From Mytilisepta virgata (taxonomy: Eukaryota; Mollusca; Bivalvia; Mytilida; Mytilidae), in assembly GCA_028015205.1 (NCBI GenBank), contig CM051518.1, forward strand, positions 34,314,001 through 34,378,000: 64,000 nucleotides of DNA, given 5' to 3'. Below the pieces are notes generated by a model that searched no databases, was not told where the DNA came from, and was given only the letters and a program-made list of their open reading frames with translations. The translations under genes and the position numbers were made by a program. Shown piece after piece: positions 44,875-56,820 of this stretch. Each line of letters starts with the position of its first letter. Positions within the stretch are counted from its first letter, which is position 1.

Positions 44875-47224
44875 GACATGTGAGCTTTTAGCATCACTTG
44901 GCGTCTGTCTTTCGTCCGTCTGTAAACTTTTACATTTTCATCTTCTCCTCTGAAACCCCTTGAACTAAAACTTGGCCTGAAACTTCTATGGAAGGTCCTT
45001 TACTAAGTTTGCATAAATCATCCCGGTCCATCAAACAAAATGTCCGCCATTAGCATTTACATGTTCTGATTGGCCCAAATTTAAAACTTCTTCTCCTCTG
45101 AAACCGTAAAGCCAAATGAACTGATTTTTGTCGAGCCTTCGACTTTTGTCGAAAAAGCGAGACATAGCGATCCTACATTCCGTCGTCGTCGGCGGCGGCG
45201 GCGTCCACAAATATTCACCCTGTGGTTAAAGTTTTTGAAATTTTAATAACTTTCTTAAACTATCCTGGATTTCTACCAAACTTGGACAGAGGCTTGTTTA
45301 TGATCATAAGATAGTATCCAGAAGGAAATTTTGTAAAAAAAAAATTCCAGTTTTTCCGTATTTTACTTATAAATGGACTTAGTTTTTCTGCCAGGAAACA
45401 TTACATTCACTCTGTGGTTAAAGTTTTTAAAATTTTAATAACTTTCTTAAAATATCCTGGATTTGTACCAAACTTGGACAGAAGCTTGTTTATGATCATA
45501 AGATAGTATCCAGAAGTAAATTTTGTAAAATAAAAATTCCAGTTTTTCTGTATATTACTTATAAATGGACTTAGTTTTTCTGCCAGGAAACATTACATTC
45601 ATTCTGTGGTTAAAGTTTTCAAAATTTTAATGACTTTCTTAAACTATCCTGGATTTGTACCAAACTTGGACAGAAGCTTGTTTATGATCATAATATAGTA
45701 TCCAGAAGTAAATTTAGTAAAAAAAAAAAAAATTTTTCCGTATTTTACTTATAAATGGACTTAGTTTTTCTGCCAGGAAACATTACATTCACTCTGTGGT
45801 TAAAGTTTTTAAAATTTTAATAACTTTCTTAAACTATCCAGGAATTTTACCAAATTTGGACAGAAGCTTGTTTATGATATAAAGATTGTATCCAGGAGAA
45901 AATTTTGTAAAATATTTATTTCTGTTTTTCAGTTTTTTACGTATAAATGGACTTAACATTGCATTCACTATGTTGTGAAAGTTTTTAAAAATTTTAATAA
46001 CTTTATTATTTTTATTAAGTTTGCAGAGAAGTTTCTTCATTATCAAAATAGAGTATCCAGACGATAATTTTGGAATTGATTTCATTATTTCATTGCAGGA
46101 ATTTATTTACTGTGTTTCAGAGCCTATATGCCAGTAGGTAACACTTGTTTTTAGTTGTAGATGAACTTACTTATGATGGCACACAAGAATTACTGCTTAT
46201 GAAAGTTTTCAGTTTATTAGTCCCCTAAGCTGAAGTGGACTTCACGTTTGCCTTATAGCTGTCAGTCCAAATCAGTTTATGTTTCTACTCATTTATAAAT
46301 CTATATATATATAATTGCATACTATATTAATTTTTTACAACAAAATCTTTTTTCATACATTTCAAATGTTTTATTTCATTAACTGCAAATCTATTATGTG
46401 CATTCACCTATCACACTGAAAATATAGACAACATCAAAAGTAGGCGAGACACTGGGTTCCGCGGAACCCTTACGAATTTTTGGTTTGGATCATCTATGAA
46501 AGGTCCTTTGCAAAGTTTGCATAAATCAGCCTGGTCTGTGAAATAAAATGGCCACGATTAGCATTTACATGTTCTGATTGGTCAAAATTTAAAACTTCTT
46601 CTCCTCTGAAACTGTAAAGCCAAATGAACTAATTTTTTGGTATGGATCATCTATGGAAGGTCCTTTACAAAGTTTACATAAATCATCCTGGTCAGTGAAA
46701 CAAAATGGCCGCCATGAGCATTTTCATGTTCTGATTGGTCGAAATTTAAAACTTCTTCTCCCTTGAAACTGTAAAGCAAAATGAACTAATTTTTGGTATG
46801 GAGCATCTATGGAAGGTCCTTTACAAAATTTGCATAATTCATCCTGGTCCATGAAACAAAATGGCCGCCATGAGCATTACATGTTCTGATTGGTTGAAAT
46901 TTAAAACTTCTCCTCTGAAACCGTAAATCCAAATGAACGAAATTTTGGTATGGAGCATCTGTGAAAGGTCCTTTACAAACTTTGCATAAATTATCCTAGT
47001 CTGTGAAACGAAATGGCTACAAGAAGTCTTTATATGTTCTCATTGGTCAAATTTTTAAATTCTTCTCCTCTGAAACTGTTTGGCCAAATGAAATTATACT
47101 TTGTATGAAGCATCTAGGGAAGGTCATTTACAAAGTTTCCAGAAATCAATCTAGTCCATCAAATCAAATCATGAGTTTGTGACTCCCAGGTGAGCGATAC
47201 AGGCTCAGCCCTCTGAACCTCTTG
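44875..47224 (+). mobile_element. Family F5 element interrupted by an F4 element
   Basis: The head is AGCTCAC-CTGGACAT-GTGAGCT after a T run, then a CGTCTGTCTTTCGTCCGTCTG segment. The core repeats CTTCTATGGAAGGTCCTTTAC, ACAAAATGGCCGCCATGAGC and CATTTACATGTTCTGATTGG. The tail is CCAGGTGAGCGATACAGG, then GGCTCAGCCCTCTGAACC and TCTTG. The F4 element splits the phrase AACTGATTTTT/GGTATGGATC at a T run. The 3' end directly abuts a Tigger-type transposase relic. Confidence 0.85.
45130..46476 (+). mobile_element. Family F4 hairpin/tandem-core element, copy 1
   Basis: The head is GTCGAGCC followed by TTCGAC-TTTT-GTCGAA, then GCGAGACATAGCG and a GTCGTC/GGCGGC microsatellite. The core has ~191-bp units with CTGTGGTTAAAGTTTT at about 45221, 45413, 45605 and 45795, each with ATCCTGGATTT and CCAAACTTGGACAGA. 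Near the end come GGCGAGACACT (echo of the head), the perfect palindrome GGGTTCCGCGGAACCC and TTACGAA. It sits inside a T run of an F5 element. Confidence 0.9.
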
Positions 47225-47975
47225 TTATACTACCGCAAGTCCCTCTAACATTTGATATGCCAGTAGCCCACACAGTTGAGAAAACTGGTACCTCCAGCGT
47301 CAATATCAATGCCACAGGCTTCACCCTGGTATTAGCAGTGACAGCAGCGGGTATCAAGATTCCGCCAGTGGTTATCTTCAAGAAAAAAAAAAAATTAAAA
47401 TTTCCCAAGGGTATCACAGTTCAAGTCAGCGAAAAAGGTTAGATGAACAACGATATGATAAAGCACTGGATATCCCACTGCTACTCCAAGAGACCAGATG
47501 GTTTTTTCCACTGTAATTGAGCAATACATGTGATGGACATCCCATATAATTGATGACATAAAAGACATCCTGGAGAAACAGAATACAACACCAGCCATAA
47601 TACCAGCGGACATGACCAAAATTCTTCAACCTCTAGATATCAGTGTTAACTGCACATTAATATCTGGGATGCTTATGCAGTGGGAGTAGTGATGTCTATT
47701 GGGGACCACTCCTTCACCAGCACCGGTTGTATTCAAAGTTCAAGCCTCACAGAAGTCATAACATTGATTCTAAAGTCCTGCAATGCCTTATCCAAGACCT
47801 GCATCACCAATGTCTTCCGTAAAGCAGAAATCTACCCGTACAGTAAACGACGAAGAAAAGAGCAATGAATCTGACATGGAAGAAGATATTCCACTCGCCA
47901 ACTTGGTGCCTTCTGCTAGTTCATTCTGATTCTGAGGGTGAAGATTTTGATGGTTTCTCGAACAGTGAATGAACA
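47225..47975 (+). pseudogene. pogo/Tigger-type DDE transposase relic
   Basis: The frame at 47231-47442 reads VPLTFDMPVAHTVEKTGTSS, then TLVLAVTAAGIKIPPVVIFK and KFPKGITVQVSEKG. The FDMP-x-TVEKKG...CTASGxKLPPMVIFK pattern is typical of Tigger/pogo DDE transposases. Later frames give MNNDMIKHWISHCYSKRPDG, DDIKDILEKQNTTPAIIPAD followed by KILQPLDISVN (the LQPLD-S-N motif), and near 47780 a SLTEVITLILKSCNALSK helix. There are at least two frameshifts and several stops. The DNA-binding half and the first catalytic Asp are missing because the F5 element ends at 47224. Confidence 0.85.
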
Positions 47976-48370
47976 TTAAATATATATATAAAGTAGTGCA
48001 TGTGATTGTATGATTGAACGTTAACAAACTTTACTGCTTTGTGTTTTGATCAAAAAAATTCTGAAAATATTCGTTTTTGTCATTGTTATAATTTGTTAAT
48101 CATCATGATATATATAAATATCCTTAAACATCAAAGACTTTTTCTTTTTTTTAATTCTGATAACTTGTTATTCAAGAACCCTTTCATAAAGATTTAAATT
48201 CCCAACAGTCACTCCACCTCAACGGGAAACCATACAATTTGTCTCTTGTATCATGGTGTCTATCAGTGTACGAAGTTTGTCAATAATTACCAAATAAAAC
48301 AAGTCACAGGTTTAAAGCTTATTTATTGAATAGAAAAGACACTTCACTATTACAAGTCAGATTAATTCTG
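47976..48370. other. No gene seen
   Basis: This is an AT-rich spacer between the transposase relic and the next F5 element. Confidence 0.4.
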
Positions 48371-48683
48371 TGACCGCAAAAGGGCCATAATGAGCCCTTG
48401 GCTTCACTCTGCGTCTGTCGTCCATCGTCATTGTAAACTTTCCTTTTAAAAACTTTTCCTTTGAAACCACTGGGCCAATTGGAACAAAACTTAAAAGCTA
48501 TGGTTTTTAGGTGGTCCTCTTTCAGAATTGTATCTTATGACCTCACCTGCCATCCAAGTTCCCCACCAGAGCTGAACATAGTTTAACATAGGACCCTATA
48601 ATAAATTTACTTAAAAGATGTTCTTGTCTGAAACCACTTGGCCAATGGAACAAAACATGGCAGCAATGATCTTTATGTGGTTT

Positions 48684-49415
48684 TTGTATCGCCTGTGGAA
48701 TGCATGGTCGACACATAGGGATCACCATCTGTCGTCTTGCGTCACTCTTTCTTCTATCCTCAACTACTCCATAACCGCTCAAATGAATTTGATGAAACTT
48801 TCTCTGTGCATTAACCTTAATGCACAGGTGTGCATATATACTTCATTTTTAGAAAATTTTTAATTTTTTTTGGTCAAAATTGACATTTTTGCAAAAAAAG
48901 GAGGGTGGTCAGAACTTCTATCCTCAACTACTCCATAAGCGCTCAAAGAAATTTGATGAAACTTTCTCTGTGCATTAACCTTAATACAAAGGTGTGCATA
49001 TAAATTTCATTTTTAGAAAATTTTTAAATTTTTGGTCAAAATTGACATTTTTGCAAAAAAAGGGAGGGTGGTCAGAACTTCTATCCTCAACTACTCCATA
49101 ACCGCTCAAAGAAATTTGATGAAACTTTCTCTGTGCATTAACCTTAATACAAAGGTTTGCATATAAATTTCATTTTTAGAAAAATTTTTAATTTTTGGTC
49201 AAAATTGACATTTTTGCAAAAAAAGGGACGGTGGTCAGAACTTCTGTCCTCAACTACTCCATAACCGCTCAAAGAAATTTGAGGAAACTTTCTCTGTGCA
49301 TTAACCTTAATGCATAGGTGTGCATATAAATTTAATTTTTAGAAAATTTTAATATCTTTTGTAAAAATTGACATCCGCAGGTGACACATGTCTTCCTTGG
49401 AAGACTCACACATTT
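48684..49415 (+). mobile_element. Family F6 hairpin/tandem-core element
   Basis: It begins after a T run with GTATCGCCTGTGG, then CATCTGTCGTCTTGCGTCAC and units of 163-164 bp (CCTCAACTACTCCATAACCG at about 48758, 48922, 49085 and 49248). The end has CCGCAGGTGAC (an approximate inverse of the head) and the perfect hairpin GTCTTCC-TT-GGAAGAC (49390-49405). Confidence 0.8.
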
Positions 49416-49822
49416 TATTCATAAATATATCTGATGACCCGAATCACTATCAACGGTGGCCGCCAGAGCCAAAAATAGTTTAACAGAGGACCTTATGGGA
49501 TATTTACTTAACGATCTGGTCTGAAACCGCACAGTCAATTGGAACAAAACTTGTCAGCAATGGTCCTTAGGTTGTCCTGTTTCACTATCCGAGATGGCCA
49601 CCAAACCGAACATAGGACCTTATTGGAAATTTACTTAAAGATCTTCTTGTCTGAAACCACTTGGCCAATTGGAGCAAAACTGGCAGCAATTGTCCTCTTT
49701 CAGAATTGTATCTGATGAGCCAGAGCTGAACCTTGTTTAACATAGGACCTTACGGGAAAGTTCATTGAAAGATCTTATTTGAAACCAGTGACCAATTTGG
49801 CAAAACCAGTGTGCCAATTGGA

Positions 49823-50175
49823 TGGATGGATGAATTATTAACGTCCAGTGGCAACCAGGTGCATATCAGGACGAGAACATGTTGATATGATAATGAATAT
49901 GATCCCTGCTTTGTACTAGACCGACACGCTAAGTCGGATTTTTAATGTGCTAGCCCACGAGGTAATTGTCCGCAGGAAGACATATCACCTCACTCGGATA
50001 CATTATACTGACTCCGAGCCGACCAGTCTTTGCTCTTACTCCTAGATGCCGCGTGCTTGGCGGAGAAGCAGCAAACACCAATTTTAATCTCTTTGGTTTG
50101 ACCCGGCTGCGGATCAAACCCACGACCTTCCGCACTCGGGGCGAGCACTCTACCCCGAGACCACTGAGGCGGTAT
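49823..50175 (-). mobile_element. tRNA-derived SINE, V-SINE/RUDI-like, with 14-bp target duplication
   Basis: On the minus strand the 5' end (50175 to about 50100) is tRNA-related: an A-box-like TGGTCTCGGGGTAGAGTGC and a B-box-like GTGGGTTTGATCC. A ~250-bp body follows, ending CCACTGGACGTTAATAATTC and CATCCATCC. The CTGGACGTTAA tail is typical of molluscan V-SINE-type elements such as RUDI (family knowledge, not searched). It is flanked by perfect direct repeats GTGTGCCAATTGGA at 49809-49822 and 50176-50189. The element looks full-length and relatively young. Confidence 0.88.
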
Positions 50176-50281
50176 GTGTGCCAATTGGAACTTGACAGCA
50201 ATGTTCCAGACTGCAGTCAAGATGGACAGTTTATTCTGCAAATGATTTCTAGGTGAGCGATACAGGCTTCTGGGAGTCTAG

Positions 50282-52532
50282 TTTTCTTTGATGGTGCTGT
50301 AATGGGGAAATAAAAACATATATAATCTGCAGAAATATTTCCAGAGGAAATAAGTAGCAGCTTTTATTTCAAATTTTACATTAGTTCTCGGTGGGTACAT
50401 GGCAGTCCGACACCTGTCTCTGTACCTTGACCTCGATTTCATATTTGACAGACTTGTATTCAAGTTCGTTATTAAGTCCATTTCTCAGCTATTATACCTA
50501 AGCCCACCATATTTAGTCTATAGATAGAACTTTGTAAGTGGGTGCCTGTCAACCTGACAACTTGTCGTCTATTTCATGGTTGAGTGACTAATATCAGATT
50601 TTCTTGATTAAGTCCATTTCCCAGTAATTGTAATACATAGAACCACAATGTTTGGTTTATTGATAGTTCTTATTTGCATGCAAAGTCTGACACTTGTCTC
50701 TGGACCTTGTACTCAATTTCATGCTTAAGTGACTTGTGTAACATTTTCAAGATTAAGTTCATGCTTGTACATTTCTCAGCAACTATTATACCTATACCCA
50801 TCATATTTGGTCTATAGATAGTTTTTATTGGATACACTCCAGTCTAACAATTGTCACCTGACCCTGACATTACATTTCCACCATTACATCTATTCCTCAG
50901 CAACTGTACTAACTATACTAGTACCATAACCACAGTATTTGGTCAATAGAAGTTCATAGTGGGTATATACCAGTCTGAAATCAGAAACCCCACCTTTGAA
51001 CTCTATTTCATGCTTAAGTGACTTGTCACGTTTTTGTCGAGCCTTCGACTTTTGTCGAAAAAGCGAGACATAGCGATCCTACATTCCGGCGGCGTCCACA
51101 AATATTCACCCTGTGGTTAAAGTTTTTGAAATTTTAATAACTTTCTTAAACTATCCTGGATTTCTACCAAACTTGGACAGAGGCTTGTTTATGATCATAA
51201 GATAGTATCCAGAAGGAAATTTTGTAAAAAAAAAATTCCAGTTTTTCCGTATTTTACTTATAAATGGACTTAGTTTTTCTGCCAGGAAACATTACATTCA
51301 CTCTGTGGTTAAAGTTTTTAAAATTTTAATAACTTTCTTAAAATATCCTGGATTTGTACCAAACTTGGACAGAAGCTTGTTTATGATCATAAGATAGTAT
51401 CCAGAAGTAAATTTTGTAAAATAAAAATTCCAGTTTTTCTGTATATTACTTATAAATGGACTTAGTTTTTCTGCCAGGAAACATTACATTCATTCTGTGG
51501 TTAAAGTTTTCAAAATTTTAATAATTTTCTTAAACTATCCTGGATTTGTACCAAACTTGGACAGAAGCTTGTTTATGATCATAATATAGTATCCAGAAGT
51601 AAATTTAGTAAAAAAAAAAAAAAATTTTCCGTATTTTACTTATAAATGGACTTAGTTTTTCTGCCAGGAAACATTACATTCACTCTGTGGTTAAAGTTTT
51701 TAAAATTTTAATAACTTTCTTAAACTATCCAGAAATTTTACCAAATTTGGACAGAAGCTTGTTTATGATATAAAGATTGTATCCAGGAGAAAATTTTGTA
51801 AAATATTTATTTCTGTTTTTCAGTTTTTTACGTATAAATGGACTTAACATTGCATTCTATTATGTGCATTCACCTATCACACTGAAAATATAGACAACAT
51901 CAAAAGTAGGCGAGACACTGGGTTCCGCGGAACCCTTACGAATTTTTTAGATAAATGGTTTTTTCAGCAACTGTAGTACATAAACCTACCATATTTGGTC
52001 TATAGATAGTTCTTGGATGGAAATATACCTGTCTGAGACCTTGACCTGAACTTCACACTTGAGGGACATGTCACATTTTCATGATTTAGTTTATTTCTCT
52101 GTAGCTGTAATATCTACTTCCACCATATATGGTCTGTAGATACTTCTGGGTGACCGTTTCAGTTGGATACCTGACCTTGACTTCAATTTTATGCTTGAGT
52201 GACTCTCATTACATTTTTACAACTAAGTCCATTTCTTATCAAATATTATGCATGTATTTAGACCTACCATTTTTGGTCTATAGATATTTTTTGGTGGGTA
52301 CATACCAGTCTGAGATCTGTCAGCTGACCTTGGACACAAGTTTAGTCTTGAGTGACATGCGTGAGATTTTTTACACAAATGTCACCTGACCATTAATATT
52401 TCTTTTAATGCATTTTCCTTCGAGTTACAATGTCGAGTACTGTACTCAAGCGAGACATTTAGTGTGTCCACTGTTGAGATATTGGGGGTTAAAAGGACCA
52501 AAAAAGAAATTTGGCTTCATATGTAAATTTTT
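50282..52532. repeat. Degenerate ~150-bp tandem array (family F7), interrupted by F4
   Basis: Recurring phrases are CATATTTGGTCTATAGATAG, TCAATTTCATGCTTAAGTGAC, GATTAAGTCCATTTCTCAGC and GTCTGACACTTGTCTCTG, spaced by about 140-170 bp at 50380-51033 and 51949-52390. The units are strongly diverged. No hairpin head is recognised. Confidence 0.7.
51036..51942 (+). mobile_element. Family F4 element, copy 2
   Basis: This copy has the same head (GTCGAGCC, TTCGACTTTTGTCGAA), core and tail (GGGTTCCGCGGAACCC, TTACGAA) as copy 1 and is almost identical over the core. It lacks the GTC/GGC microsatellite expansion and has a deletion of several hundred bases before the tail (joined at about 51857). It lies between T runs inside the F7 array. 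Confidence 0.9.
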
Positions 52533-53963
52533 AGCTCACCTATATGAGCTATTGCCGTCACTTCATTTTCGATCCCTCGTGCAAGATGGCTGCCAGCAGG
52601 GGCTAATTTTAACGTAGAACCCTATGGGAAATAAATACAAAAATCTTCCTCTAGAGGACTGCTGAATGGATTGAAACCAAACATGGCATGAATGTTCCTT
52701 AAATGGTGTTGACCAAGTGGTGTTACCTATTTGCCCAACCTGCATCCAAGATGGCTACCAGCGGGGGGGGGGGGGGGGGTTTGTTTAGCATAAGACCCTA
52801 TGGGAAATTTATACAAAATCGTCTGGAGAACTGCTAAATGGATTGAAACCTGCATAGCATGACTGTTCCTTATGAGGTGCTTACCAAGAGTTGTTACTTT
52901 GTGCTGATCTGTCATCCAAGATGGGCACCAGCAAGGGGTCTTAGTTTAACATACAGCCCTATGCCTATGGTAAATAGGGTTTAGCATAAGACCCTATGGG
53001 AAATTGATACAAAATCGTCTGGAGAACTGCTAAATGGATTGAAACCTGCATAGCATGACTGTTCCTTATGAGGTGCTTACCAAGAGTTGTTACTTTGTGC
53101 TGATTTGTCATCCAAGATGGGCACCAGCAAGGGGTCTTAGTTTAACATACAGCCCTATGCCTATGGTAAATATATACAAAAATCTTTTTCTAGAGAACTG
53201 CTGAATGGATTGAAACCAAACATTGCATGAATGTTCCTTTTAAGGTGCTGACCAAGTGCTGTTACTTTGATGCCAATCCGTCATCCAAGATTGCCACCAG
53301 CGGGGTACTTAGGCCCCTTTGGGAAATACATTTATATATATTAAAATCTTCTTCTAGAGAACCACTGAATAGATTGGAACGAAACATAGCGTGAATGTTC
53401 CTTATGAGATGCTGACCAAGTGTTGATACTTTGATGCTGATCCATCAACTAAGATGGTAACCAGCAGGGGACTTAGTTTAACATAGGACCCTATCGGAAG
53501 TACATACAAAAATCTTCTAGAGAACAGCTCAATGGATTGAGAACAAAAGGTTTGAATTTTCCTTATGGCATTTTGACCAAATGTTGTTACTTTGGTGCCG
53601 ATCTGTCATCCATGATGGCCATCAGCAGAAGGCTTAGTTAAACATAGGACCCTATAGGAATTACATACAAACAGCTTCTACTTGAAAATTACTGAATGGA
53701 TTGAAACCAAAAACAGCATGAATGTTCATTATGACATTCTGACCAAGTCTTGTTACTTTAATGATGATCTGTCATTCATGATGGCCATCAGTGGAAGACT
53801 TAGTTTAACATAGAACCCTATGGGAATTACATACATGTACAAAAGCCATTCTTTTGAAAATTACTGAATGGATTGAAACCAAACATGGCATGGATGTTAA
53901 TTTCAAGGTCCTTTAGCATTGAACAAATGGAAATATCATTTCAGCGATACAGGCCCTCTGGTT
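52533..53963 (+). mobile_element. Family F5-like element
   Basis: The head is AGCTCAC-CTATAT-GAGCT after a T run. The core has repeats of ~160-190 bp (GAACTGCTGAATGGATTGAA, CATCCAAGATGGC, CATAGGACCCTATGGGAA). The 3' end is the degenerate CAGCGATACAGGCCCTCTGG. An internal 196-bp block is tandemly duplicated (52783-52978, 52979-53168), and a run of ~17 G lies at about 52763-52779. Confidence 0.75.
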
Positions 53964-54800
53964 TATTTTTCATCCAATTCTTATAAGGATTCATTCTTTT
54001 AATTCACCTTGATGAGTGTTTTCATTAGTCAAATATTTTGTTCTTGTTTCCGAGATACAAGGGGTAAAAAATATTTTGGAGGAAGCATAAAATTTTTATT
54101 TTTTATCCAATTTCAATGTAGATTTTTTTTCTTTTAATTCATCTTGATGTCAACAGACTTTTCCTATCTTTTAAAGTCTTTGAGATATAGGTGGTTACAG
54201 GGGCCAAAAAAGCAAGGTCGTTAGAATTCTAATTTTTTTTTCATCTGCTTTTTTGTGGTAGGTCCAATATTTCTGTGTAATGTATATTATATTATCCAAC
54301 ACTTTATTGGGTAAAGCCTTATAATATATCCACATTTACTTTAATGCTTTACCTGTCAGCATGTTGCTCTTAGTGAAGCCCTTTATTGCACTTGAGTATA
54401 TTTCTAAATAAAACCTTTGTTAATAATTCAATATTTTACAAATGCGATCATCTTAGTTCAACAGAGATCACCAACATATGTCCACATGACCTACATTTCA
54501 TGCTGCAGTGATTCCATTAAATATTAGTGTTTGGATCCTTATGTCAGAAACAGTTTACCACTGTGGATACATTATTTTAATGGTGTAAAAGTTAATGTAA
54601 GCAGGATATATCATGAAACTTTCATATATTTAAAATAATTCTCTTAATGATTTCCTGTCAGAGATAATAAATGGGGATTCTATGTGCAAAAAGACAGGGC
54701 ATGCATATCTAAAAGACACACAGTCTGTAGTTTTTATCAATTTGGGTCTTTATTAGTTTAGTAATTTTCAAAGATTTATTCTGCTTTAAGCCTGCAAAAT
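53964..54800. other. No gene seen
   Basis: This is transitional DNA with a few tandem-core echoes (GATACAAGGGGTAAAAAATA, TTGATGTCAACAG) and otherwise unique sequence. Confidence 0.4.
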
Positions 54801-55300
54801 TGATTTGAAAGTCATGAATGATCATTGCAAGGTACTCCCCACAAATTGTTACTTTGGTGCAGATTGGAAATCAAAAGATGGCCACCAGTGCCTGGCTTAG
54901 TTAAAATCAAGCCTAATGGTAAATGTTCTTTACATTCTTCTTCTGAATACTAATTAAATAGATTGATATCAAACTTTGTGGATGTGATATTAAGACCCAA
55001 ATAAATTGTTCTACTTTAGTGCTTGCAAACATGGCTGTCAGGTCCCTAAGTGGGCATTTCTGATTGCTGAAATTTCCTACATTATCTTTTTGAATAAATT
55101 GTCCCATGGGACTGAAAATTGTAATGAATACTCAAGAATTGTTACTTTGTTAATGAAATTCAAGATGACTGATACTGCAACTGGACATACTTGACATTGA
55201 CCATAGGTGTTACTCTTTTATAATTGTGTTCATTTATACCAAATTCTAATTTAAATGGCAAGTATAATCCAGGTGATTGACACAGGCTGTGAGCCTCTTG
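54801..55300 (+). mobile_element. Decayed F5-like 3' part
   Basis: Core phrases (AAAAGATGGCCACCAGTGCC, ACTTTGTTAATG) lead to CCAGGTGATTGACACAGGC, GGCT-GTG-AGCC and TCTTG at 55296-55300. Confidence 0.6.
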
Positions 55301-56633
55301 TTTTTGTGTTGTTTTTTCGTTTGGAAAAATATTCTTTTTGTCCAAGGAATATGCCACAACTCTTTGGCTAAGATATACAATGTACTAAAATTCAGAGTCC
55401 AGGATATAAGAAATCTTTACATATGATATAAAGTTTCTTTTATATTGCTTTTTCTCACATTAAATGGTGATCAGATGGTACCACTGTATCATGACTGAAG
55501 AATAAATCAAACTTTGGTTTAAATATGCTGTACAAGATCTGACAACAAATTCTGTTTATTTCACCTGTATTAATGTAGTTGGAATATTAATTTAAAGATA
55601 TAAACTGACACTTCAGTGATAAAAATTATGTTATTTTAAATGTGTTATTTTCCTGGTCTCCATTCTTAGGTAGATAACAATTATTGAACATAGTAATTAA
55701 TCACATACAAAGTTGTCTTTTTATGTTGTCATTCTTAACAGGTTGGTAGTATCTTTGTTTGACTTAATACACTGTATGTGGTGCCATAGATTTTATTGTA
55801 AAGTTTAATCTGGATGAGCCTTTGTAAGCACCTGGGGACCCTTAAAGAATATATTGCACTTTTTCACAGATTAAATTTTGACCCCAGGCATATTAACACA
55901 TGGATTATTAAATATTTATAATATCTTGTTTTATAGAAAATATGTATTTTTATTAAAATAATCAAGGAATGGGGAAAATGATTGATTGTTGTTATGATAT
56001 CATGAAATCCGAAAATTGAACAAAAAAAAATAATGTATCATGCAGATTTAAAATGTGACACAAGTATACTATTTGTTTATCTTTGACATAGGTAAAATAT
56101 ACATGTCATCCTATAATTAGCTATGTATTCTATGTCACAATCAACATGTGTCCCCTTGATAATTCAGCCTCTTCATACTGTGTTATAGGTGTAACTCTCA
56201 AACATACATCTTCAACCAAGGACACATGGAATTTTCTACAGCTGTTGTTTAATCAATATCTCTACAAAATTTAAATGTCCTGTGTGATATGCTTCATTGA
56301 CTATATAAGATAAAACAAATTTTGTTCATTTTTCTATTTTTTCCTGTTTTCAGTATCTTGATTTATAAAGACAATTTTAACAGTGGATTTATTAATATTA
56401 TACATCATTTAACTTCCTGCTGAGTTTATTAATATGGCCAGGAAAAATTATAATGTGTGTTTATTATATATTATATAATATTTTATCTATCTTTGATCTA
56501 GATAACACTGACCAAAGGGCAAATATAAACATTGAGTCCCCAACTTTTTGACATGTCCGATTGTAAATTGTGCACATAGCTAGCAGGGATGTAATTAAAG
56601 CCCCCATGTCACTATTTTAAATAACAAGTAGAT

Positions 56634-56820
56634 GTTTCCAAGGTAACAGTGTGTGGTAACCATGGATATGATGCACAGCTGTGTGAACTATCACATGGTA
56701 GCAGTGATGATCTGGTCAGACAGCCAATGAAATCCTTTCTATATCTCCCAGCAGTCTTTTGTAGTGATGAGTTGGTAGAGACGCCATCTTACTATCCTTA
56801 GCATCTATGTAAACTTTCTT
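56634..56820 (+). promoter_or_regulatory. Candidate promoter or enhancer patch upstream of FOXN
   Basis: Motifs in order are GTTTCCAAGGTAAC (RFX X-box with one mismatch, 56634-56647), GGTAACCATGG, AGCCAATGA and GCCATCTTAC (YY1-like). The patch is less AT-rich than its surroundings. Motif matching by eye only. Confidence 0.3.

Larger units (their letters stand above)
48371..50281 (+). mobile_element. Family F5 element carrying F6 and SINE insertions
   Basis: A degenerate head (GTGACCGCAAAAGGGCCA, CTGCGTCTGTCGTCC) is followed by the usual core phrases (CCACTTGGCCAATTGGA, CATAGTTTAACATAGGACC). The tail is TAGGTGAGCGATACAGGC, TTCTGGGAG, ending TCTAG at 50281. It is interrupted by an F6 element (48684-49415) and by a tRNA SINE (49823-50175). 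Confidence 0.8.

Noticed and set aside
50100..50175. A functional tRNA gene
   Set aside because: The box-like sequences are degenerate and fused to a ~250-bp body with a target duplication, so it is a tRNA-derived SINE.
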